From contig JAVBSN010000010.1 in NCBI GenBank assembly GCA_031547045.1, positions 1 through 45,455 on the forward strand: DNA of 45,455 bases. Direction: 5' to 3'. Positions 18,004-25,476 of this stretch are shown here, piece after piece. This stretch comes from JAVBSN01 sp031547045. Lineage in GTDB: Bacteria > Bacillota > Clostridia > Lachnospirales > Lachnospiraceae. Numbering within the stretch: position 1 is the stretch's first letter; every line of letters begins with the position of its first letter. The notes under the pieces were generated by a model that saw only the letters and a list, made by a program, of their open reading frames with translations, made no database searches and was not told where the DNA came from. Made by a program: the position numbers and the translations under genes.

Positions 18004-18333
18004 TTATTCCTTTCCACAATTACAACCTCCTTCTTTACAAATACAATCTTCGGTACTTGTTGTAACAGAACACAAGAAATCTTTTAAATCCTGTACTTTT
18101 TCATTATTCAAAGAATAGTACATCCATTTTCCCTCTTTGCGTACATTTATCAAATCGCAATCACATAGAATTTTCATGTGATGAGAAAGGGTCGGTTGTG
18201 TAATATCAAACTTCTCTAAAATCTTACATGCACATAGCTCTCCACAGGAAATCATATCCACAATCATAAGTCTGTTTGTATCTGCAAGTGCTTTAAACAG
18301 TCCAACATTTTGAACATATTTTTCATTCATCAT
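18004..18333 (-). CDS. arsR: ArsR-family metalloregulatory repressor
   Basis: A 109-residue winged-helix repressor. The alpha-3 metal motif ELCACKIL has the CxC pair (about residues 33 and 35) known to bind arsenite or antimonite. It is followed by the recognition helix QPTLSHHMKILCDCDLI and the wing RKEGKWMYYSL. The C-terminus is unusually cysteine-rich (EDCICKEGGCNCGKE), possibly a second thiol site. GAGGTG precedes the ATG. Its promoter and dyad operators are clear (18344-18395), so it likely represses itself. The transporter it would control has been deleted, leaving only the C_GCAxxG_C_C gene downstream. Confidence 0.93.
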   Translation of the reverse strand: MMNEKYVQNVGLFKALADTNRLMIVDMISCGELCACKILEKFDITQPTLSHHMKILCDCDLINVRKEGKWMYYSLNNEKVQDLKDFLCSVTTSTEDCICKEGGCNCGKE

Positions 18334-18343
18334 TAATCACCTC

Positions 18344-18395
18344 ACATAGATATTTGTCTATGTATCATTATATACATTACATAGATAACTGTCAA
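18344..18395 (-). promoter_or_regulatory. arsR promoter with ArsR operator dyad
   Basis: On the minus strand TTGACA (18390-18395) and TATAAT (18367-18372) are separated by exactly 17 bases. Downstream, ACATAGACAAATATCTATGT (18344-18363) is an ArsR-type inverted repeat; a half-like TTATCTATGT lies in the spacer between the boxes. Binding at either would block RNA polymerase. Confidence 0.85.
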
Positions 18396-18453
18396 TATAT
18401 TTTATTTTTAATTTTGAATTACTACATAAAATTCATTCTACTTAGCAGTCTAC

Positions 18454-18482
18454 AAAGGTCCAACGCATTACACGTTGGACCT
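18454..18482 (-). terminator. Hairpin terminator after the surface-protein gene
   Basis: AAAGGTCCAACG (18454-18465) pairs with CGTTGGACC (18473-18481), loop of seven bases, 32 bases after the stop codon of the surface protein. The 31-base core is identical to the hairpin at 17326-17356 apart from one loop base. Confidence 0.75.
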
Positions 18483-18514
18483 ACACATTTTATAAGTTTT
18501 TTTTGTATTGTATA

Positions 18515-20299
18515 TTACTCTTCCTTAGAGCCATCTTTTTTCTTCTTAAGAACTACAACTACTACAACTGCTGCAATAACTGCTACTACAGCTACTACTA
18601 TTGCAATGATTGCTCCTGTTGATAAACCATCTTTTTCTGCTACTGTTGGAGCTGCCTCTTCTTCTCCACCCTTTCCAAGGTATGCATCTATATCTGTATC
18701 TGCATCACTGTTAAATCCTGTTCCTGATAAAGAGAATACTACTTTGATTTCTTTTTCTGGAGTTAATAATGCTGGAGATACTACTGGTTTCTCTGCAGTT
18801 CCTGCATTGTCATAAGCGTTGAATAAATCAATTCTTAATCTTCCGTTTTGCTCAATATCACCAAGTACTATGTTACTGCTCTTAGAAGTTACTTCTTCAC
18901 CATCAACAAATACTGCAACCTTAGCAACTGCATCTGTTACGATGTATTTCTCATCATCATTCATATCAAGAGTTCCTGAATCAATCATTGCTTGACCTAA
19001 GCCTTCAATATCTACAAGGAATACTAATGCTGATTCGTCTGGAGCTGCTTTACCAGTAGCGCCGCATTGTTCTGCTGAAAGTGATACTTCGTAAACACCA
19101 TCACCCAATACTGTACACTCTGTACCAACACCTGCTTCATAATTTTCCCATGCTTTGCTACCATCAGCAAACATTAAGAAAGCATTGAATCCATTTGAAT
19201 AATCTTTTTCTACTGTAGCTGCTTCACCTTCTTTTAATTCGAAAGTTACTTCAACCGTTTTAATATCTGTATATTTAGTTCCATCTACAGGAGTTGCTGT
19301 TGCCTCTGCTAAATCAGCATCACCAGCACGACCTTCTGTTACTTCTGTTACCCATGTGTTAAATAAGTTAGTACGTGTTGCAATACCATCATCTGAACTT
19401 GTATATGTTGTACCAAGATCAACTGCTTCACCGTTAATCTTAACTGATTTAATATCCATATAGCAGTTAGGGAAGTATTCTTCTCCACCAGCTACTTCTA
19501 CATCCATAAATACCATATCTGGAGCTGAACCTGCTTCTGTTTTAGAGAAATCAAGTGATACTGTATATTCACCATATCCTGTTACTGTTGCATTAGTAGC
19601 TTCAACTGGTGAATAATCCTTTCCATCGAACCAATATTGAACAGCCCATGCATTATCAGCAAATGATAAGTAAGCAGTTGTTCCTTCAGACGGAAGCTCT
19701 TTTGCTGCTGTTCCTTCAGCTTTTGTCTCTCCAAAAGCTACACCTGAACCTAATGTAAATGTTACTTCGATTGTCTCTATATCTGTAAATGATTTACCAT
19801 CTATTGGAGTAGCAGTAACATCATCAGATTTTCCATCTGCTGTACGTCCTTTATCTACTGAAGATACCCATTCATTATATAAGTTAGTACGTGTTGCTAT
19901 ATCATCATCTGAACTTGTGTAAGTTGCACCTACTTCAACTTCTTTACCATTAATCTTTACTGAATCAATTGTCATAAAGCTATCTGGGTATGCAGCTTCA
20001 CCATTAGCAATCTCTACATCTAAGAAAGCTATATCTGCTGCCTTACCAGCCTCTGTTCCTGAGAAGTCAAGTGATACTGTATATGTACCGTCACCTGTTA
20101 CATCTGCAGTCTTAGCTTTAACTGCATAGTCATTACCATCATTCCAATATTGAGCATCCCCCCATGCACTATCAGCAAATGATAGATATGCTACTGTGTC
20201 GCCTTCAGCTTTTGCCTCTTTACCAGCTACTTGGATTCCACCTAGTACCATTAAAGCTGCACAAAATACTGATAAGCCTTTTTTAAATTGTTTTTTCAT
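18515..20299 (-). CDS. Membrane-anchored surface protein with three CBM-like repeats
   Basis: A 594-residue exported protein. Start ATG 20299 was chosen because AAGGAG lies eight bases upstream; an in-frame start at 20320 would include that site. The signal peptide ends near AKA-EG (31-32). Three related domains follow. Domains 1 (about 36-183) and 2 (about 208-357) are strongly alike, sharing AYLSFAD, a TYTVSLDFS-like strand, GxxYTSSDDxIATRTNL then YNEW or FNTW, and ATPxDG. Domain 3 (about 371-525) is more divergent (FLMFADG, VYEVSLS, RIDLFNAY). The end has an acidic linker, a hydrophobic segment (559-584) and KKKK, with no sortase motif. The domain resembles residues 576-735 of the GH5 enzyme. 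I infer polysaccharide binding at the cell surface. Confidence 0.88.
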   Translation of the reverse strand: MKKQFKKGLSVFCAALMVLGGIQVAGKEAKAEGDTVAYLSFADSAWGDAQYWNDGNDYAVKAKTADVTGDGTYTVSLDFSGTEAGKAADIAFLDVEIANGEAAYPDSFMTIDSVKINGKEVEVGATYTSSDDDIATRTNLYNEWVSSVDKGRTADGKSDDVTATPIDGKSFTDIETIEVTFTLGSGVAFGETKAEGTAAKELPSEGTTAYLSFADNAWAVQYWFDGKDYSPVEATNATVTGYGEYTVSLDFSKTEAGSAPDMVFMDVEVAGGEEYFPNCYMDIKSVKINGEAVDLGTTYTSSDDGIATRTNLFNTWVTEVTEGRAGDADLAEATATPVDGTKYTDIKTVEVTFELKEGEAATVEKDYSNGFNAFLMFADGSKAWENYEAGVGTECTVLGDGVYEVSLSAEQCGATGKAAPDESALVFLVDIEGLGQAMIDSGTLDMNDDEKYIVTDAVAKVAVFVDGEEVTSKSSNIVLGDIEQNGRLRIDLFNAYDNAGTAEKPVVSPALLTPEKEIKVVFSLSGTGFNSDADTDIDAYLGKGGEEEAAPTVAEKDGLSTGAIIAIVVAVVAVIAAVVVVVVLKKKKDGSKEE

Positions 20300-20441
20300 A
20301 TCTTGTTCTCCTTTTCTCAACTAACGCCTTAGTTAATATTTACATGCGTATGCACTATAAAAATCTTACCCTATGAATTCCTATAAATATACCTTAAGAA
20401 TTCTATCTTTTTCCTTGAATAATTGCACTTTTAATATTCTA

Positions 20442-20470
20442 TTGACAATTCCACTAGTAAGTGTTACTAT
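20442..20470 (+). promoter_or_regulatory. Promoter and likely PadR operator
   Basis: TTGACA (20442-20447) and TACTAT (20465-20470) are separated by 17 bases. The dyad TAGTAA-GTG-TTACTA (20455-20469) overlaps the -10 box, and a related TAAGTAATACTATATA follows. This fits autorepression by the PadR protein encoded 56 bases downstream. Confidence 0.75.
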
Positions 20471-20525
20471 ATACCAGTACTAAGTAATACTATATATCAA
20501 TAATTATTTTTGGAGGATTATAACT

Positions 20526-20852
20526 ATGGATAATTTGACTGAAATGCTCAAAGGTGTATTAGAGGGCTGTGTTCTGGAAATTATTAACCAAGGTGAAACC
20601 TATGGCTATGAAATTACCCGCAAGCTGAATACATTAGGTTTCACCGATGTAGTAGATGGAACAATATATACAATATTAATTAGACTTGAAAAAAATAACC
20701 TTGTGAATATTGAGAAAAAAGTGTCTGATATAGGCCCACCTCGCAAGTTTTTCTCATTAAACGACGCGGGTTACAAGGAATTACAGAAGTTCTGGGAAAA
20801 ATGGGAATTTGTATCATCTAAAATAAGTGAGTTAAAGGAGAATACACAATGA
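20526..20852 (+). CDS. PadR-family transcriptional regulator
   Basis: A 108-residue winged-helix regulator. The family blocks are ILEIINQGETYGYEI-like (residues 15-35), VVDGTIYTILIRLEKNNLV (the recognition helix and wing entry) and GPPRKFFSLNDAGYKEL. GGAGG precedes the ATG. Its stop overlaps the next start by four bases (ATGA), so it is translated with the two DUF1048 genes. PadR proteins next to DUF1048 genes form a common small cassette in Firmicutes; what signal it senses is unknown. Confidence 0.93.
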   Translation: MDNLTEMLKGVLEGCVLEIINQGETYGYEITRKLNTLGFTDVVDGTIYTILIRLEKNNLVNIEKKVSDIGPPRKFFSLNDAGYKELQKFWEKWEFVSSKISELKENTQ

Positions 20853-21196
20853 ATTTTTGGGATAAAATCACAGGTAATGACATGAACAGAGAAATCAATT
20901 CTTTTGAGTTACGTGCCAAAAAATTACCAAAGGATTATCAAGTTGCATGGGAGAACATCAAAGCTAACATTTATCCACATTCAGATTTTACTGGTCGCAA
21001 CCTTATGCCTATTTTTGATGGCGTGCTGGGTCTACTCGAGGAAACAGCCGCCGAGGGGCAGAGCGTCGAGGAAGCTTTAGGCGACGACATCAAGGGGTTC
21101 TGTTCAGCCTTGGTTGGGGATGATGGCGCCAAGTCTTATCGTGATAAATGGCGAGAACAACTCAATCGCAATATTGCTAAAAAATTAGGCAAATAG
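20849..21196 (+). CDS. DUF1048 protein, first copy
   Basis: A 115-residue soluble protein of the DUF1048 family, function unknown. Characteristic stretches are FELRAKKLPKDYQVAWENIK, DFTGRNLMPIFDGVLGLLEE and DDIKGFCSALVGD. It overlaps the PadR gene by four bases. Its codons are more GC-rich than the neighbourhood (GAG, GGC, GTC and CGC in the 21040-21130 region), a sign of transfer from another host. It is about 35-40 percent similar to the following gene, so the pair arose by duplication or was acquired together. Confidence 0.88.
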   Translation: MNFWDKITGNDMNREINSFELRAKKLPKDYQVAWENIKANIYPHSDFTGRNLMPIFDGVLGLLEETAAEGQSVEEALGDDIKGFCSALVGDDGAKSYRDKWREQLNRNIAKKLGK

Positions 21197-21205
21197 GAGG
21201 ATAAC

Positions 21206-21535
21206 ATGAGTATACAAGATATTATAGAAGAAAAAAAAGAATGGCGAGCGCATGTGACACGCGTCAAAGCACTCCCACAAGATTATCAGATAGTTTATAA
21301 AGAGATTCAAAAGTACTTCTTTAAGGTTGGCCCTGTGGAGTTAAATGACGACTTTGGGTTGCTTGCTGGGATAATAGATCTTTTTGAAGAAGGTTCATCT
21401 CAGGGAAAAAGTGTAATAGAAGTTACTGGCAGTGATGTTGCTGATTTCTGTGATGGCTTAATTAAGGATTCAAAAACTTACGCCGATATTTATCAAGAAT
21501 CCATTAACCAAGAAATTAACAAACATGGTATGTAA
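21206..21535 (+). CDS. DUF1048 protein, second copy
   Basis: A 109-residue homologue of the preceding gene. Matching blocks are RVKALPQDYQIVYKEIQKYF, FGLLAGIIDLFEEGSSQGKS and VTGSDVADFCDGLIKD. GGAGG lies nine bases upstream of the ATG, nine bases after the first copy stops. In base use it is closer to the host than the first copy. The function is unknown; two copies may form a heteromer, but this is a guess. Confidence 0.88.
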   Translation: MSIQDIIEEKKEWRAHVTRVKALPQDYQIVYKEIQKYFFKVGPVELNDDFGLLAGIIDLFEEGSSQGKSVIEVTGSDVADFCDGLIKDSKTYADIYQESINQEINKHGM

Positions 21536-21564
21536 CCTATATATTGCAATTTAAATACAGACGG

Positions 21565-21603
21565 CAAGGCACTGAATTTGTTCTATCCAGTGCCTTGTTT
21601 TAT
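21565..21603 (+). terminator. Terminator of the PadR/DUF1048 cassette
   Basis: CAAGGCACTG (21565-21574) and CAGTGCCTTG (21588-21597) form a perfect 10-bp stem with a 13-base loop followed by TTTTAT. Confidence 0.9.
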
Positions 21604-21636
21604 ACTTAATCTTATATATTGAGTGTCTAAAATATT

Positions 21637-23424
21637 TTATTCTTTATATATAGCCGGAAGTTTTATAGTGATTTTTGTACCTATATTTTCTTCACTTATG
21701 CATACTACACCATACTCTTCACCATACTTTAATTTTATTCTTTGATTAACATTACATATGCCTATATGAGTTCTATCAAGGTTTTCAAAATCGTTAAGAT
21801 ACTTAATAACATTTCTAAGTTCTTCTTCACTCATACCACATCCGTTATCTTGAATGTAGATATATACATCATCAATCACTTCTACCTTAACTAATATTTC
21901 TCCATCACTTTCTTTGTTCTCCATGCCATGTACAAAAGCATTTTCCACAAAGGGCTGAACAAGAAGAGGCATAACCATTAGTCCATCAATATCCTCATTA
22001 TTAACTTCAATCCTAGAAGTTATTCTATCCATAAATCTATAATTTTGTATCTTCATATAGCACTCAACCAATTCTAGTTCTGATTTAAGGGTTTGAAGAT
22101 CATGTCCTACCTGTATATTTCTTCTTAGCAACTTGGTAAGCATTCTTGTCAACTCTTCAATATCAGGCTGGTCATTAACCCTTGCTATCATTCTTATAGT
22201 CTCTAAAGTATTATATAGAAAATGTGGATTTATCTGACTGGCAAGCATTTTAAATTCAACATCTTTTTGCCTTGAATATACTTGCTCTTTCTGAACTCGT
22301 TCTTCTACAGCCGTTATCATTAACTGTTGAATGTCTGTTATCATACTATTCAAGTCATCATATAACATTCCTATTTCATCTTTTCCAGTTATTCTACCTT
22401 CATCTATATTAAAATCACCCGTTGCTGCTTTATGCATTGTATCTTTAAATACATTTACTCTCTTAGAAAACCAATCTGTAAATACTGTAATAAGTATAAG
22501 AGTTATTATTATACATATAGTCATGGGCACTAAACTGCTTAATGAATTCTTTGTTGCTGCTGCCACAATATCATTATATGACTGAATACTAACAAGAGAA
22601 TAATAGTCATTAGAATAATCCGGCTGTATCTTTATATATGTTAGAAGACACTTTTCACCTTGGTATTCTATCCTACCACAAAATTCTTCTTCCCCTCGTT
22701 CCCTCACCAGATCAATTATTTCAGAATAATTATCATTTTGATAATTACTATGAATTACCTCTTTATTGTTATATATCAACATTGTATTAACAGGTCTATT
22801 ATGAATAGGGGCTTCGCTAACCTTATTTTGAAGGGTTATGCTTATAATTCCTGCCATATTTAGACTTTCTGTGTATAACACACGAGTAAGTCTAATTCTC
22901 TTATTACCTGTAAGTACATCTGTCTGGTATGACCATACTGGCGCACCACGATACTCCATGGTCTTTCTATACCACCCCTTTTCTTTTATTTTAGAAGTAG
23001 CAAATTTGAAATATTCATTATCAGATATGGTTTCATTATTAACATATACACTAATACTAGCAATATCTTGGTAATAGTATTTTAAATAATCTGATATTGC
23101 CGTAGAATTTCTATAGTCTTCTAGTATTTCTGAATAATTACTATATTTATGAAAAGCTATCTTTTCAATATCATCGTTAAAATATAATCGCTTAGATACA
23201 TCTGCAGATATATCCATACTACTTTCAATTGAATCTGCAATTAATCTAAGTTCTCCTACCTCATTTTCCTTAGCCTGATCTAACAAAACCTTCTTGGTTC
23301 CGTTATACATATATAAGTTTACAAAAACAAGAGGAATAATGCAGCCAAATAAATATACTAGCTGCATTCTCTGTTTTAATTTTATATCTCGAAATATTGA
23401 CTTGATTTTTCTGTATATAGTCAT
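21637..23424 (-). CDS. yesM: YesM-type sensor histidine kinase
   Basis: A 595-residue membrane sensor kinase. Membrane segments at about 22-40 and 296-316 enclose a 255-residue extracellular sensing domain. A HAMP-like linker and coiled region follow, then the His_kinase block with phosphorylated H401 in INPHFLYNTLE, and an HATPase_c domain with N box PLLVQPFVENAFVHG, DNGCGM and GTKITI. It is the last gene of the transaldolase-SGNH-fucosidase-galactosidase operon, 14 bases after the galactosidase; the GGTGAGG site sits unusually close to the ATG. The best partner is the YesN regulator at 5972. The likely signal is an extracellular sugar or a sugar-loaded binding protein. Confidence 0.93.
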   Translation of the reverse strand: MTIYRKIKSIFRDIKLKQRMQLVYLFGCIIPLVFVNLYMYNGTKKVLLDQAKENEVGELRLIADSIESSMDISADVSKRLYFNDDIEKIAFHKYSNYSEILEDYRNSTAISDYLKYYYQDIASISVYVNNETISDNEYFKFATSKIKEKGWYRKTMEYRGAPVWSYQTDVLTGNKRIRLTRVLYTESLNMAGIISITLQNKVSEAPIHNRPVNTMLIYNNKEVIHSNYQNDNYSEIIDLVRERGEEEFCGRIEYQGEKCLLTYIKIQPDYSNDYYSLVSIQSYNDIVAAATKNSLSSLVPMTICIIITLILITVFTDWFSKRVNVFKDTMHKAATGDFNIDEGRITGKDEIGMLYDDLNSMITDIQQLMITAVEERVQKEQVYSRQKDVEFKMLASQINPHFLYNTLETIRMIARVNDQPDIEELTRMLTKLLRRNIQVGHDLQTLKSELELVECYMKIQNYRFMDRITSRIEVNNEDIDGLMVMPLLVQPFVENAFVHGMENKESDGEILVKVEVIDDVYIYIQDNGCGMSEEELRNVIKYLNDFENLDRTHIGICNVNQRIKLKYGEEYGVVCISEENIGTKITIKLPAIYKE

Positions 23425-23438
23425 TGCCTCACCGTAAA

Positions 23439-25463
23439 CTACTTATCTTTTTTAAGTATTAATACATCCTTTTTCTTAAGTGTAAAGTGTGCGTTTTCTT
23501 CAATAATACTCTTATCAAGTAGATTCTCATAGGTATTATCCATAATAATTTCTCTATCTTCATTACTATGATTTAACAAGAATAGTATACTATAATCCTC
23601 TTGTTCTCTAACCACTGCCTCTACTCCTTCAATAGGAGCATACATTGGCTTAATATCTTTTTCTTTGCATATATCAGATGTAAACTGTTTGTAGAATTCA
23701 GCGTTGGATCTAGCTCCAACATAATATGCCTTACCACTACCAAATTTATTTTCAGTTATAACTGGACTTCCTGCATAGAAATCTTCTTCATAATCAGCTA
23801 ATCTACTAGCACCTTCTAAGTGAATTATATCACAAAGTAAAGATGCTTCATATGTTTTCTCTTGGTAAATAAATGAATTGGTATTTCCTTCTGGTAGAGC
23901 ATCACTTTCCTCAACCCAGATTCCAAGTATATCACTAAGTTTTCCTGGATAAGCACCGACTACTATATCACTATCATCTACATATCCACTAAAGAAAGTA
24001 GTTACAAATGTACCACCCTTTTTAACATAGCTTCTTACTTTCTCATCATAATTACCTTTAACCATATATAAAATAGGTGCTATTACCACATCATATTTAT
24101 CAAGACTATCATCAACACCAATAATGTCTACACCTATATTTTGAGAATGAAGTGCCTCATAATAATTAATAACTTCATCATGATATTTCATTAATATACT
24201 AGGGCCTGCTGAATATTCAACACCCCACCAGTTATCCCAATCAAATAGAATTGCAACCTTAGATTCTTGCCTTGCACCTAGAGTAACATCTTGTAATATA
24301 TTTAGTTCTTCACCAAGTACTGTTGCCTCTCTAAATACTCTTGTATTTTCACGTCCTGCATGATCTATAATAGCTCCATGATATTTTTCACAAGCACCAA
24401 TACTTCTTCTCATTTGGAAAAACATAACTGTATCTGCTCCATGAGCAATTGCTTGATAACTCCATAACCTCATTACTCCTGGTCTTTTAAGTGCATTGTA
24501 TGGTTGCCAGTTTGTAACGCTTGGTGTTTGCTCCATAAGTACAAACGGCGCACCACCTTTAAGTCCTCTAATTAAATCATGATTTATAGACATTCTAGCT
24601 GGCGAATCACTATTTGATGGATAGCTATCCCAAGATGCAAAATCCATATATTTAGCCCACTTTTGATAATCAAGTGGTTTATAAAATGCCATAAGATTAG
24701 TTGTAATAGGAATATTCGGAGTTATTTCTTTTATTGCATCATATTCCATTCTATAACATTTAAGCATACTATCTGAATTAAATCTTCTATAGTCTATTGA
24801 TATTGATTGGAATTGTGTACAATCACGACCACACATTTCAAAATGCTCACTTAAAATGTTTGGTAGTACAATCTCATCCCATTCATAAAATGTATGACCC
24901 CAAAATGCTGTATTCCAAGCTCTATTAAGTTCTTCAATAGTCTTATATCTGTCTTGAACCCATACTCTAAATGCTTTCTCACAATTCTCACAATAACATT
25001 CTCCACCATACTCATTTGATATATGCCAAGCAAGAATATTATCGTAGTCTTTATATCTATCTGCTAGTAATCTAGCAATCTTTGTTGAATATTTTTGATA
25101 CACTAAACTATTTGAACAAGAGTTATGCCTTCCTCCAAATTTGTGCTTTCTTCCTTGAAAATCAGTACGAAGAATCTCAGGATATTTCTTAGCCATCCAA
25201 GCTGGGTGTGCTGCTGTAGAGGTAGCAAGACATACTTTAAGATTGTTGTCTGTAGCCATCTTCATAATCTTATCTAACTTTTCAAAATGATATGTATTCT
25301 CGTCTGACTGTAAACTTGCCCATGAAAATACATTTATTGTAACTGTATCAATATTAGCAACCTTAAACATTCTCATGTCTTCTTCCCAAGTTGCCTCATC
25401 CCATTGTTCAGGGTTATAATCGCCACCATATGATATTTTATTGTGGTTCCACACTTTATTCAT
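23439..25463 (-). CDS. GH42 beta-galactosidase
   Basis: A 674-residue cytoplasmic beta-galactosidase of family GH42; no signal peptide. Family blocks are ISYGGDYNPEQWDEATWEED at residues 10-29, NIDTVTINVFSWASLQ and TSTAAHPAWMAKKYPEIL. The acid/base is E151 in WHISNEYGG, followed by the Zn-type cysteines of CYCENC. The nucleophile is E311 in FVLMEQTPS. The trimerisation domain (about 395-600) and small C-terminal beta domain complete the usual length. It sits 13 bases after the fucosidase gene. In the locus it would remove galactose exposed after defucosylation of xyloglucan oligosaccharides, although many GH42 enzymes act on galactan or galacto-oligosaccharides. Confidence 0.94.
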   Translation of the reverse strand: MNKVWNHNKISYGGDYNPEQWDEATWEEDMRMFKVANIDTVTINVFSWASLQSDENTYHFEKLDKIMKMATDNNLKVCLATSTAAHPAWMAKKYPEILRTDFQGRKHKFGGRHNSCSNSLVYQKYSTKIARLLADRYKDYDNILAWHISNEYGGECYCENCEKAFRVWVQDRYKTIEELNRAWNTAFWGHTFYEWDEIVLPNILSEHFEMCGRDCTQFQSISIDYRRFNSDSMLKCYRMEYDAIKEITPNIPITTNLMAFYKPLDYQKWAKYMDFASWDSYPSNSDSPARMSINHDLIRGLKGGAPFVLMEQTPSVTNWQPYNALKRPGVMRLWSYQAIAHGADTVMFFQMRRSIGACEKYHGAIIDHAGRENTRVFREATVLGEELNILQDVTLGARQESKVAILFDWDNWWGVEYSAGPSILMKYHDEVINYYEALHSQNIGVDIIGVDDSLDKYDVVIAPILYMVKGNYDEKVRSYVKKGGTFVTTFFSGYVDDSDIVVGAYPGKLSDILGIWVEESDALPEGNTNSFIYQEKTYEASLLCDIIHLEGASRLADYEEDFYAGSPVITENKFGSGKAYYVGARSNAEFYKQFTSDICKEKDIKPMYAPIEGVEAVVREQEDYSILFLLNHSNEDREIIMDNTYENLLDKSIIEENAHFTLKKKDVLILKKDK

Positions 25464-25476
25464 ATGTATGCTCCTC

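Noticed and set aside
17326..18482. Insertion sequence bounded by the twin hairpins
   Set aside because: No transposase gene or recognisable IS ends; hairpins are more simply terminators, kept as a finding about recombination.
18354..18815. Plus-strand frame rich in Thr and Ile
   Set aside because: Antisense shadow of the hydrophobic tail of the surface-protein gene plus its terminator; no start signal.
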